64,000 nucleotides of DNA from Norana najaformis (lineage: Eukaryota > Annelida > Clitellata > Crassiclitellata > Hormogastridae): NCBI GenBank assembly GCA_964023275.1, contig OZ029917.1:30828005-30892004 (forward strand), in the 5' to 3' direction. The notes under the pieces were generated by a model. The model was given only the letters and a program-made list of their open reading frames with translations, was not told the DNA's origin and did no database searches. Positions 10,891 to 21,480 of this stretch are shown here, piece by piece. Both the position numbers and the translations under genes were made by a program. Numbering within the stretch: the first letter of the stretch is position 1; every line of letters starts with the position of its first letter.

Positions 10891-10972
10891 GAGTCCAGGA
10901 GGAGTAGGAGGAGGAGGAGGAGAAGGAGGAGGAGGACGAGGACGAGGAGGAGGAAGAGGAGGAGGAGGAGCA
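10891..10972. repeat. GGA/GAGGAG-rich low-complexity tract
   Basis: About 80 bp of mainly GGA triplets lie here; they give long Gly/Arg or Pro frames on the two strands that are artefacts. The rest of 10376-11405 shows nothing beyond an isolated CAGTGGCGTAGC at 10498. Confidence 0.8.
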
Positions 10973-11410
10973 ACGGTTGGTCCCAGGTTGGGGTCGGAAG
11001 AGAAACATCTCGACGCTAGGAACGACTTTGACTGAAAGCTTTGGATGAAAGTCTCTGTCATCTACGCTAGTCTAAGGTGTTGCGTTTCGCCAACAGAAGG
11101 TCATTAGGAAGTTTTCGCCAAAAAGTTGATTAGGGCTTTATAAACTGTTGGATCCGACAGAACCGGATCTCCAGCTGAAGATTGTTGTGGTCCCAGTTGG
11201 AATCTCCTTCTAGTGCCCCATATCGTAAAACCTATCATCGCCAGCCGTGACTAGCACAGGTACATAGACAGGCACAACGACCTGGAACCAATTAAGAAAG
11301 CTCTGTAGTACAATGTCTTAAGCATTTGTAATCTTTTTCGGTGTATTTTTTGCAACAGACTCAGAGCGCTGCTACCAACAGCCTTCGTCAAACATAGTTG
11401 CTTCGTCTGT

Positions 11411-11411
11411 C

Positions 11412-11465
<54 letters not shown>

Positions 11466-11530
11466 GTAGAAGTAGTAGTAGTACTAGTGGTGGTGGTGGT
11501 GGTGGTAGTAGTAGTAGTAATATAAATAAT
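11411..11530. repeat. (AAT)n followed by (AGT)n and (GGT)n
   Basis: Compound microsatellite: about 50 bp of AAT, then AGT and GGT triplets that differ by single substitutions. It lies just upstream of an AT-rich stretch and a LINE insertion. Confidence 0.9.
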
Positions 11531-11649
11531 GTAACAACAGTAATAATTGTTGTTAGATTAATTTGTTAAAATACCTGAAGGTTAAATTCACCGAAGGTAA
11601 TAATAATTATATATTAATGTAGTTATTATTAATTATATTATTAGAAATA

Positions 11650-12062
11650 TCTCCTCAAGCCCCATTGCTGGACGGCCTTGGACAATGGGGCTTGAGGAGA
11701 ATCACGTGCAGTCCATATCCTGCGCACATTACCGACGCAGAACTCCACAGGTGCACGAGGCAGACCCCCGGTCTCGGAGATGGTCGAAACAAGAAGATTC
11801 CTATTTTTGGGCACTTCGCACGGTGAGATGGAACCAGGACTACGCTAGGGCGCACCGAGCCTTGATTTCCAGCCGCGAGGAGGAACTGAAAGAGACCGGT
11901 CGGCAGACGAGGGTTCACGTGGACTCGGACGGTGGAGGCGGATCTTCACCCACTGAACTTTGGCCTACACGCAGCCAGGAAACGACCCCAAGACCGGAAT
12001 GATTGGCAAAGTTGTGGCAACGGCAACGCTCCGGAATGGGCACGGCACTGATGATTATGACC
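11650..12062 (+). mobile_element. RTE-like LINE, C-terminal end, with fold-back 5' edge
   Basis: Read with frameshifts, the plus strand contains PIFGHFAR.DGTR, WTRTVEADLHPLNFGL and DRNDWQSCGNGNAPEWA. These are the C-terminal motifs after the RT domain of elements whose ORF2 ends with a FGH(V/I)RM...RRTW block. The copy is 5'-truncated. Its left edge (11650-11700) is a perfect 18-bp inverted repeat with a 15-bp loop. A GGTGGC-rich tract follows its stop codons and may have grown from the tail. Confidence 0.75.
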
Positions 12063-12065
12063 GTG

Positions 12066-12143
12066 GTGGAGGTGGCCGGTGGTGGTGGCCGTGGCGGTGG
12101 CGGTGGTGGTGGCGGTGGCCGTGGCGGTGGCGGTGGTGGTGGT
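12066..12143. repeat. GGTGGC/GGTGGTGGC-rich tract
   Basis: About 80 bp of GGTGGY hexamers with CGTGGC variants, directly after the LINE fragment. Predicted Trp/Arg/Gly or Pro frames in it are artefacts. Confidence 0.85.
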
Positions 12144-12304
12144 GATATGTTAAAGCATAAGAGATCGTGATGCATCATTCGCTGCCTCGTATATTTGCAG
12201 TGCTAATCTGATGAAGAGTAACTGTAATGTAATCGACTGATGTTCGAGCATTACAAATGAAATATAGAAAATGGCCATTTACTTATAACTACGGTGAAGG
12301 CTTG

Positions 12305-12476
12305 CCGACCGACCGACCGACCGACCGACCGACCGACCGACCGACCGACCGACCGACCGACCGACCGACCGACCGACCGACCGACCGACCGACCGACCGA
12401 CCGACCGACCGACCGACCGACCGACCGACCGACCGACCGACCGACCGACCGACCGACCGACCGACCGACCGACCGA
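12305..12476. repeat. perfect (CCGA)n microsatellite, about 43 units
   Basis: About 172 bp of uninterrupted CCGA. All frames on both strands stay open (Pro-Thr-Asp-Arg and Gly-Arg-Ser-Val repeats), so long frames here mean nothing. The unit contains a CpG yet shows no decay. Confidence 0.97.
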
Positions 12477-12873
12477 TAACAGTACTGCACTGAAATGTGC
12501 TGAGCCGGGCCGAGCGCCGACAATCATTATGAAATGCCAAATCGGAGTGTACTTGCTAGGCCTAGGATTAGGGTATTCTCTTGTAGCATTTCTGTGATCA
12601 TGTGTGGCTGCGCTTCAGTCGATTGCTCTTTCGACCCAACAAGATTCGCACACTCTGTTTCAGTCATAATGTCTAGACAGGCACGTAGAGAATTTTGCTT
12701 TTAAATTATCACAAAACTATGCGGCAAGCACAGCAAATAAATATGTTAGAGCTGCATATATAATGAAACCGAAGAGGACGATTATGCGAAATCGGTAATA
12801 AATAGAGGACATTATATAATATGATGAACAATTAATTTTATAAACAATTAATTAACTAAGATTAATTTATTGA

Positions 12874-13290
12874 TTAATTGATCCCTAATTGATCCCTAAT
12901 TGATCCCTAATTGATCCCTAATTGATCCCTAATTGATCCCTAATTGATCCCTAATTGATCCCTAATTGATCCCTAATTGATCCCTAATTGATCCCTAATT
13001 GATCCCTAATTGATCCCTAATTAATCCCTAATTAATCCCTAATTAATCCCTAATTAATCCCTAATTAATCCCTAATTAATCCCTAATTAATCCCTATTTA
13101 ATCGATTATTAATCGATTATTAATCGATTATTAATCGATTATTAATCGATTATTAATCGATTATTAATCGATTATTAATCGATTATTAATCGATTATTAA
13201 TCGATTATTAATCGATTATTAATTTATTATTAATTTATTATTAATTTATTATTAATTTATTATTAATTTATTATTAATTTATTATTAATT
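12874..13290. repeat. 11-bp minisatellite in four homogeneous blocks
   Basis: About 38 units of an 11-bp repeat lie end to end, but the unit changes in steps: AATTGATCCCT (about 12874-13020), AATTAATCCCT (to about 13092), TAATCGATTAT (to about 13222) and TAATTTATTAT (to 13290). The period is kept across all block borders. TA-rich flanks resemble the last block. Confidence 0.92.
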
Positions 13291-14190
13291 GATTAAGTAT
13301 TTAGAAGTAAATTAGTTATAGATAAAGGGCAGAAACATTTTAGCATGACTGATGCAAAGACGAAAGGACGACAGACAGAACAGACAGAGGAAAGGAGACA
13401 GACAAATACGAACACAGATACGAAGACATGGCAAAGTACGGCTCCAAAGTGCAACGCGTGCAAGCGAGGGGAACTGGAAGGAGTGCGATCTGCGAGACAG
13501 ACAGCAGAGCACTGAAATGCGAGCCATGACGATGCAACGATGGAAGAGGGTACTGTAGATGTTGGAAGGGCGATTGAAGTCTGCCGCCAGGAGCAGGAAG
13601 AAAGGTTAAAAATGAAACGGACAAGTGAAAGTCGGGGTTCACTCTGAGCGACGTGCGAAGAAGAATCCGCTCTCGACCGAAACAGGCTGCAACGACCGAC
13701 GAACAGACGAAAGGGAGTTGGCAACAGGAGAGTGAAACTAGAGTATGTCTAAGAACATCGTGACTCTGTAAATAGGTTGTACATAGAATCGTTGTAAAGA
13801 AACAAAAGCATCGCTTGAACAATATTCGTCAACGAACCAAGACGCCGAGAAAAACTCCGAAGAGACGCCAGTAACACCGCTAGCCACCAACAAATGTTTT
13901 AGACTGACCGCCAAAAGTCTTTCTATACATTACGTCTCGTGGCAACAGTCTTAAAGCATTACATATAATGTTAAAACATTACATCGCACTCACGTAAGAT
14001 GCAAATAAAAGCTTAGAGCATGGCTGAGGCTTACTGTCTGCAGCCAATAAGCAACAAGACGCAGCGGAGTATGATATACAGCCACATGAAGCCACTGAGG
14101 TCCAGAGAAAATAACAACCGACTGGAAGTGAATAATTTTGTTAATAAAAAGCAAGTGTGCGTTTTGAGATTGGTGAGTGGATAGACCTAC

Positions 14191-14316
14191 CTGTTCAGAG
14201 CTCTCGTCGTTTTTCGTACTCTCGTCTGTTTTCCCTATTCCGCTGTCCTTCTCTTGATTATCCAGTGTACTCTGATCTAAGCTGACGAGTCGGTTGTCTT
14301 CTCGAACATTCTGCTG
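14191..14316 (-). CDS. PDZRN3/4-like: penultimate visible exon of the PDZRN-like gene
   Basis: A 126-bp (42-codon) exon lies between an acceptor CTTGTAG (14317 upward) and a donor CAG/GTAGGT (14190 downward), both in phase 0. It starts QQNVREDNR and ends with the conserved PDZRN motif DSGIGKTDES followed by KNDESSEQ; vertebrate PDZRN3/4 have almost the same DSGVGRTDESTRNDESSE block between the second PDZ domain and the long C-terminal region. It splices in frame to the last exon beginning DCLDHE at 9050. The region is an acidic linker outside any folded domain. The exon is too short to show as a long frame, and the motif match makes the call firm. Confidence 0.9.
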
Positions 14317-14453
14317 CTACAAGTAAAAAACACCGCATAAAATTTTTGATTAGGCCAATAGCATCTTGACTTTCCGCAGAATATGTTTCTCCTACAATAA
14401 ACTGTAATTGTAATCAGAAATTTGCGGAGCTGTTTCGCCTGGTTGTCTTATCG
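14317..14453. other. intron sequence with a possible (GTAATT) retroposon remnant
   Basis: AAACTGTAATTGTAATCAGA near 14400 looks like the tail of a retroposon on the minus strand, but too little is left to assign it. Confidence 0.35.
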
Positions 14454-14717
14454 CACACAGGGCCTAATACAATGGCACACAGGGCCTAATACAATGGCAC
14501 ACAGGGCCTAATACAATGGCACACAGGGCCTAATACAATGGCACACAGGGCCTAATACAATGGCACACAGGGTATAATACAATGGCACACAGGGCCTAAT
14601 ACAATGGCACACAGGGCCTAATACAATGGCACACAGGGCCTAATACAATGGCACACAGGGCCTAATACAATGGCACACAGGGCCTAATACAATGGCACAC
14701 AGGGCCTAATACAATGG
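14454..14717. repeat. 22-bp minisatellite, 12 units
   Basis: The unit is GCACACAGGGCCTAATACAATG-like (22 bp), nearly identical in all 12 copies; one copy has GGTATAATAC in place of GGCCTAATAC. There are no spacers of different sequence, so it is a direct tandem array. Confidence 0.95.
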
Positions 14718-14796
14718 CCCAGTAATGTGCTGATAACATTTCAACTCTACGTCGCTGTCCTTACCGCAGATCCCGACACTGACTCGAACTCTGCTT

Positions 14797-14868
<72 letters not shown>
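14797..14868. repeat. (CT)n microsatellite
   Basis: About 72 bp of uninterrupted CT, immediately 5' of a LINE fragment on the plus strand. Confidence 0.97.
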
Positions 14869-14871
<3 letters not shown>

Positions 14872-14884
14872 GCGTTTGTTTCTG

Positions 14885-15310
14885 TTTTAATGGCCTTGCA
14901 TTCAACCCAGGTAAGTCAGAAGCAATTTTTTACAATCCAACAACGTATTCTTCTCCTCACATTTATCTGTCGACCTATCCGGAACCAAATTAATCCCATG
15001 ACAAGAGAAAAGCAGAGCAGAACTCTTGGTGTCACAATTGATAATTCTCTATAAATTCACATTTATCTTCCATTTGCATGTTGTTTTTCTTTTACTACAG
15101 GTCATTTATCACATAAGCCACTTCCTGATTGACGGCATGGCTAAAACAGCAGCTTGTGCACTTCATAGGTTCTCGACTACACTACGCGGATGCATTGTTC
15201 TATGGAATTCTTCTTTTAATCTAAAAGCTCCAGGTGAATATAAACTCTCTTGCTAGGGTTGTCACATGTTCCTCTATATCACCAAAGCGTATATGAGAAT
15301 GCAAAGTCAG
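14885..15310 (+). mobile_element. LINE RT C-terminal fragment
   Basis: With frameshifts the plus strand reads NGLAFNPGKSEAIFYNP, TLGVTIDNSL, MAKTAACAL, DYADALFYG-like text and a SLARVVTCSSISP-like stretch. This order (LNPxKSE, LGVxxD, LDYxNxLLYG, QNxLARVV) is the connection region after the RT palm of CR1/Jockey-group LINEs. There is no intact frame. It ends where an RTE-like fragment begins, so two LINE remnants abut. Confidence 0.75.
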
Positions 15311-15321
15311 CATAGATCCGA

Positions 15322-16255
15322 GTGAGCAAGAAGCTTGGGTACTTGTACAGAACTACAATAGACACAAGACAGGGAGATCAAATCTCCTCAACAATATTCA
15401 TCACTTGCTTAGACAGTATTAAAGAAAATGGAACGGGAATCACAGTCCACGAAATCAACAAGCTAAGATTTGCGGATGACATGGACCGGGTTGCAGAACA
15501 AAGAAAAATGATTCAGAATAACGTGGAAAGTCTATACAAAGAAGAAAAGAATGGGGGATTAAAGATTAACTTCAGTAAGACAAAGTTGATGATATTTGGT
15601 GCTGATGAAAACACGATCCTAATGCAAGTAGGTGGTGAAAAATCAAAAGTGTGGGCGAATTTGTTTATGTGGGAAGCCTGCTGACATGAGAACAATAACT
15701 ATACCAAAGAGAAAGACTAGGAAAAGCAAGAGGAGCAATAGTGGGATTCAAGAACATCTGGAGGAGCAGCAGGGAGATTACTGTGCACAACAAAATGAAA
15801 ATTATCAAAACATGTATATTCAGTGTGTTTCTGTATGCAAGTGAAACTTGGATGCTGCACAGAAAAGACAAAGATATGTTAGAGGCATTTGAGATGAGGA
15901 GTTACGGATGGATATTACACATCATATGGCAACAGAAGATCACAAACACTGAGGTGCGAAGACGAGTGGGTTGCACAAGAAACATCGTGCAGCAAGTAAT
16001 GGAAGGGAAATTAAATCTCTTTGGACACATATCCAGGATGGATAACACCAGGATGGTCAAAGAGTTGTGTTTGGAATGATGGATGGCGGAAGGATCAGGG
16101 GTTGACCGAGCAGAGAATGCCTGGATGACATCAGAGACTGGTGCGGACGGATGTGCACCGGCTGAGTCTGTTGGCATAGGACAGAGGACAATGGAAGTCT
16201 ACAGCGAAGAGTTCATCAATACCAACGAGCCCATGGACTTAAAGAAGAAAAGAAA
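15322..16255 (+). mobile_element. RTE-like LINE reverse transcriptase, C-terminal half
   Basis: The plus strand carries RT palm motifs TRQGDQISSTIF (motif B) and LRFADDMDRVAE (catalytic F-A-D-D), then LKINFSKTKLM, SVFLYASETWMLHRKD, IRRR/VRRRVGCTRNI, LNLFGHISRMDN and LDDIRDWCG. This is the order in RTE and related elements whose 3' half carries Y.ETWxL and GHxxRM motifs. It lacks the endonuclease and the RT fingers, has at least three frameshifts, and ends in an AAGAAAAGAA-type A-rich tail. Confidence 0.85.
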
Positions 16256-17399
16256 AGAATGTCCAATTTTAATATTTTTTGTTCATCACATTCTGCTCAT
16301 TGTTTGCTTTAATTTAAAAAATGAAGCGACAGAAACAAATCTGAGCTCAGTTTAGGAAATCGAGAATTAAGTTGTCGCTTCCGTCAAATTTGGTGAAGTT
16401 CTCAAAGACTTTGCAGCTATGAAGGCCACACAATTTTCGTTTTGAATTTTGGTATCATAATGTTATGTCATCGATTAATGTTCAACACATGACGATCCTC
16501 TAAGCTGATGTGTATGTTTGTTAAATTCCAAATTTCTATGGGGGGTGGGTGGGTGGATTGCCATCACTCGCCCTGGGCGCCAAAATACCTAGCCACGCCA
16601 TTGGCTTTACAAAACTTACATTGCATGACTGTCTGTCTTGTTCTACGTCTGTCTGTCTATTTGCCTTCCTGCACGTCGATCTGCTTCTTAGTGTGTCCTC
16701 GTCTTGCTTGTTTTAGTCTGACTTCCAGTCTGTTATCTGCCTGTGTCCGTCTATGCACTTCTGTTTATCTGCCTAGTTGGCAATCCCTATCAGTCTGCGT
16801 GTATGCCTCAATGGCTGTCGATTGTCTGTTCGTCTGACTGTCAGTCTTCCCCGCCTAGTTGCCTATCTATCTTTCTGTCAGTCTGTCTGTTTGCCTATCT
16901 GTCTTCTCGGCTATCAGTAATCGTGATATGTTGTTTCTTCCTTATCTTTTGAGTCTACCTCGGTGGAATCTTTCTTTCTGCCTCACATCTTTACCCCAGC
17001 TCGTTCTCCCTGCTTCATCCAACTGAATTTCGTCCACTCCACATAGTTTCTTCCCTGACCTTCTTTCCTTCTGCTTTTCAGCTCCTTTTTCGAAGCCACC
17101 GAAGCACAATGGATAGAGAAAGGGACGAAACAGAGGAGGGAAGGAAGGAAGGAAGGAAGAGAAGCAGTCGCAATTGATTAATGACTTGGTGCTACGACGC
17201 ATGGAATAGATGCAAGCGTGATGGAACTCGTGGGAGATATACGTCAGAGGCGCCTGCGACTGACTGACGAACCGAACGAAGGGGAAATGGCCATTTAAAA
17301 CGAAAGGGAAATTGCGATTTGCAGAAAGCGAAAATGGAGATTTAAAGGAAGACAAAATAGGAGTTTAAAGAACCAAAAAGTGACGATTTCAAAGGAAGA
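16256..17399. other. non-coding, (CTGT)-rich and (GGAA) stretches
   Basis: 16620-16930 is CTGTCTG/CTGCC-rich low complexity that keeps frames open artificially. A (GGAA) run lies at about 17133-17158. TAGCCACGCCATTGG at 16590 resembles a hAT-type terminus but has no partner. Confidence 0.5.
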
Positions 17400-17855
17400 G
17401 AAATGGCGGGCGTCCGTTCGTTGACAGTTAACAGCAGTCGACTGCGATTGGTGCATTTGAGTTTTTTCCTGTTAAGGAACGAGTCTTCTTCCTCTTCCTC
17501 TTCGTCTTCCTATGCTTCTCACCTCTTTATCGTCCACTCCTTCTGCTGCTGCTTCGTCGTCTTCTTCTCCCGTTCCTCCTTGCTTCTTCTTTCTTCTTTC
17601 CTGTCTCATCGTCTGCTTCTTTCTTTTCGTCCTGTTCTCCTCCTTTTTCTCGTCTTCTACATCCTTCTCTACTTGCACATCTTTCGCTTTTTCCTTCAAT
17701 TTATCTTCCTTTTCCATCCAACGTAGTCCGAACAAAGTGATCGATGTGCGTTTTCTACTATTTGCCGGGAAAAGTAATTCCGTCGAATTGCGTATCCTGC
17801 AAACGGAGACTCGTTGGACGGGGGCTTCTTCCACTGGCGAATACAAGACGACGCC

Positions 17856-17894
<39 letters not shown>

Positions 17895-17955
17895 CTCTCA
17901 TTCAGGCAGTGAACCAAATGCAGAAATGATTATGATGGTGGAGAAACTCTGTCGT
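17400..17955. repeat. CTT/TCC-rich low-complexity DNA with (GAC)n
   Basis: A pyrimidine-rich block (about 17480-17720) gives Ser/Phe/Leu frames on the plus strand and Lys/Glu-rich frames on the minus strand. (GAC)n of about 35 bp lies at 17857-17892. No conserved protein text is seen in either strand. Confidence 0.7.
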
Positions 17956-17964
17956 CCAAGAAAG

Positions 17965-19055
17965 AGAGATGAAGAGAGGCAGAGAGACAGAGAGATGAAG
18001 AGAGGCAGAGAGAGAGAGAGAGATAAAGAGAGGCACAGAGACAGAGAGATAAAGAGAGGCATAGAGACACAGAGAGATAAAGAGAGACAGAGAGATAAAG
18101 AGAGGCAGAGAGACAGAGAGATGAAGAGAGGCAGAGACACAGAGAGATGAAGAGAGGCAGAGAGACAGAGAGATAAAGAGAGGCAGAGAGACAGAGAGAT
18201 GAAAAGAGGCATAGAGACAGAGAGATGAAGAGAGGCACAGAGACAGAGAGATAAAGAGAGGCAGAGAGACAAAGAGAGGCAGAGAGACAGAGAGATAAAG
18301 AGATACAGAGATGAAGAGACACAGAGAGATGAAGAGAGACAGAGAGACAGAGAGATGAAGAGAGGCAGAAAGACAGAGAGATGAAGAGAGGCAGAGAGAC
18401 AGAAAGATGAAGAGAGGCACAGAGACAGAGAGATAAAGAGAGGCAGAGAGACAGAGATAAGAAAAGAGGCACAGAGACAGAAAGATGAAGAGAGGCACAG
18501 AGACAGAGAGATAAAGAGAGGCAGAGAGAGATAAAGAGAGGCAGAGAGACAGAGAGATGAAGAGAGACAGAGAGACAGAGAGATGTAGAGAGGCAGAGAG
18601 ATGAAGAGAGACAGAGATGAAGAGAGACAGAGAGATGAAGAGAGGCAGAGAGGCAGAGAGACAGAGATATGAAAAAAGGCACAGAGACAGAGATATGAAA
18701 AGAGGCACAGAGACAGAGAGATAAAGAGAGGCAGAGAGACAGAGATATGAAAAGAGGCACAGAGACAGAGAGATGAAGAGAGGCAGAGAGACAGAGAGAT
18801 AAAGAGAGACAGAGAGACAGAGAGATTAAGAGAGACAGAGAGATAAAGAGAGACAGAGACAGAGAGATGAAGAGAGGCAGAGACACAGAGATGAAGAGAG
18901 GCAGAGAGACATATAGATGAAGAGAGGCAGAGAGACAGAGAGATAAGGACAGGCAGAGAGACAGAGAGATAAAGAGAGGCAGAGAGACAGAGAGATGAAG
19001 AGAGGCAGAGAGACAGAGAGATGGACAGGCAGAGAGACAGAGAGATGAAGAGAAA
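17965..19055. repeat. 26-bp GA-rich minisatellite, about 1.1 kb
   Basis: About 40 diverged copies of a unit close to GAAGAGAGGCAGAGAGACAG plus AGAGAT (26 bp), with deletions giving 16- to 24-bp variants. Because the unit lacks stops, minus-strand frames up to 488 codons (LPLFISLSLCLS repeats) remain open; they start outside the array without any recognisable domain and are artefacts. Confidence 0.93.
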
Positions 19056-19529
19056 GACAGTCAAGCGGAGACACGGCTGAAAGAGTGAGAGAGGAAGGAA
19101 GTATGGAAGGAAGAGAGGGAGACGAACTGAAGGTAAGAGAAGAACGAATAAAAGATGCAGATGATGAAACTGGGTGGCTGGCGTTGTCAGAGAGGCGTCC
19201 TCTCTGAATAATTGAATAGACTGACGACGACAACGAACGACATCCATAGAAGGAGAAGCGAAGTCAGTCAAAGAGATGGAGAAACACGTTCTCTCACCCC
19301 CTCTCAACACCGCACGACCCCTGCTGCTGAAAATTTTAATGGCAAAAAGAAAACACGACTTCATTGCTTTCCTGCAACAAACTCCCGTGGCGCTTTATAA
19401 ATTGAAAGTCAGAGCCGCGGAAAAGAATTTTGGGTCCCAATTTTACACTTACTAAATAAGAAAGTCAGTTGAAAATCTTTTCTGCTTCATGTTGCTCATA
19501 TTACAAGGAGTCGCCGTCTGAATAGACAC
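19056..19529. other. unassigned non-coding stretch
   Basis: Nothing is recognised between the GA-rich array and the following CATA microsatellite. Confidence 0.4.
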
Positions 19530-19735
19530 ACATGCATACATATGCACCTACATACAGACATATATGTATACATACATACACATAGACATACATACATACA
19601 AACAAGCATATATACCAACAAACACACACACAAACGAACTTCCATACATACAAACATGAATACATGCATACATACATATATGCATGCATACACACGTACG
19701 TACATATATACATACATACACACAAAACAAACATA
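19530..19735. repeat. (CATA)n-rich microsatellite
   Basis: About 200 bp of imperfect CATA/CACA/TGCA tetranucleotides. Both strands give Tyr/Cys/Val-rich or His/Thr-rich frames that are not genes. The following 19736-20159 shows nothing recognisable. Confidence 0.93.
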
Positions 19736-20159
19736 CTGTAAAGGCACTCTTTCTATCGAGTGATCAGCCGGTCTGATATTACCAACTAATTACTAAATTA
19801 TAATATTATTTCAACAGATAATGATGTATTATAGAGTCTAATGATCGGCTCTATGCAATTCAGTTCACTCAAAATAATGGCTCATAGGTTTATATAAAAT
19901 GCATTTACTAATTAAAATGTTAATTACATTCATGCTCAGTAAATAAACCAAACAATTATCTACACATGCTTAGGTCCCTTAAAAAGTACTTATAAGCCAG
20001 TAATAGTATTAATTAGGCTTACTAATTATAGGCCTATTACCCTCCCCAACACATCTAGCATGTTCTGTCTTGCTTGAACTGTAGGCATCGTAAGATGATT
20101 GCTGATTCTCCTGACCAAGTGATCGAATGTCCATTTACTCATGCAAAACAATGTCTCTC

Positions 20160-20705
20160 GCCCTAATCGTAATCGTAATTCCGAAATTTCTACAGCGCCA
20201 ACGAAAGCCACGTCGCGGGGATCAACTTATTCACAGGCCCCCAGTCAAAACAAAATCGATTGGCAAAAGGGTTCGGTTCCAGGTCAAGATCCAAAAGTCA
20301 TACGGAGAGACAGCGTTGCAGGTATGTGGGATGGTGTTTGGGGTTGGAGAGGAGAGAGAGATAAGAGGAAGAAGGGGTGTAAGGATAGAATCAGTGAAAG
20401 AGGAATGTTTTCAGCTTTGAGTGAAAGGCCGACGCAGAAATTGCAGGCGGTGGAGCATCGATGAGTTTGTATGATGGGTCAGAAAACTGTCGCAGTTCTG
20501 GGGTGAGTTTATTTCAGAGTGGTGAGGCAGCTGTGGCTACGAAGCGATTACCAAATTTTAAGGATAAGGTGACGGGAGGGCGGAGAAGTGTTAGGGCAGA
20601 AGAAGAGCGGGTTGAGCTAAGCGGTTGTATTGTAAATAACTGGCGAAGGTATCTATAGGAGGGTTGGAAAGATTGGTGTGTTGTAGGTAAGACATAAGGT
20701 TGATA
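20160..20705 (-). mobile_element. LINE family A, C-terminal coding end and 3' UTR
   Basis: The minus strand reads SYRYLRQLFTIQPLSSTRSS, VTLSLKFGNR, PLWNKLTPELRQFSDPSYK, AFHSKLKTFLF and LDLDLEPNPF, then the family A 3' UTR and its GATTAC tail at the left end. This is one of the better preserved ends of the family and shows the order of its C-terminal motifs. It is 5'-truncated, with a few frameshifts. Confidence 0.88.
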
Positions 20706-21480
20706 CAACTCACAGTTCGTTGCCTATGAAGCTACTATGAGAAGTTCACAGTAGCTGCAGAAACAGTTCTCAGTCAATTTCTTTATCAGTTCCTTGACTT
20801 TCCTCAGTTATAACTTAAGTCCATCGTGGAATCTGATATCAGCCGCTTTATGACTCGAAGATCTGTATCGTTCAAAGCCAACCAACGCACACTTCATGCC
20901 AATTCCGCTCAGTCAATGTTCGCCACTAGTGAATTCGCACTAGGTTTCGATAACACTTATACGAAATACTCGTAACTCCGCGCAACTAACTTCACGGATC
21001 GTTTTAACCATCGAACTACCATCGAAGTACGGCCTATTCAATACGATACGGAGTTGGAAAACCGCCTCAGTAATGACCCACCCTTGACGGTAGAAGCACA
21101 GCTCTCAACTGAATCCACGAGAGAGATGCGCACAAGGCATCAACGTCGAGCAGACGACATTCGATCTGGTCGTTATAATTCAAAATCCTCCGCTGAATCC
21201 TCCTCTTGTTGAACCCATGAGACAGTATCCTATTGTTCGCCATAGTTAACAACAACAGTTATATTACTTATCTATGCTGGCATGACTTAATTTAACATTA
21301 ATCCTACCTAACTACTGGCCTCTACAATAGATTAAGCACATATATTCATAATACCCCAAGCATAGATTTAGCTACATATATACTTTTTATTCACATGAAG
21401 CATAGACGCATGCGAATATAGGAGAAACTCTATACATACATACACACAAACGATAAAGCCTAAAATTTCTGATAAGATCT
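20706..21480. other. unassigned non-coding stretch
   Basis: No recognisable domain or repeat family. Confidence 0.4.

Larger units (their letters stand above)
9051..14190 (-). other. PDZRN-like intron, 5.1 kb
   Basis: This is the interval between the last exon and the 126-bp exon, with donor CAG/GTAGGT at 14190 and acceptor TTTTCAG at 9051. Both flanking exons are in phase 0. It is filled with LINE ends, a palindrome and four kinds of tandem repeat, listed separately. The parts at 10376-10890, 12477-12870 and 13291-14190 show nothing recognisable. Confidence 0.75.

Noticed and set aside
12251..12540. Open frames of Pro-Thr-Asp-Arg or Gly-Arg-Ser-Val repeats
   Set aside because: A perfect CCGA tetranucleotide keeps all six frames open. 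The same applies to 33769-34118 (CGTC).
14454..14717. CRISPR-like array
   Set aside because: The 22-bp units are contiguous with no unique spacers, and the DNA is from an animal genome.
17898..19364. Long minus-strand open frames (up to 488 codons) of Leu/Ser/Phe/Cys repeats
   Set aside because: They are produced by a stop-free 26-bp GA/CT-rich minisatellite and have no conserved flanks; several overlapping frames are open at once.
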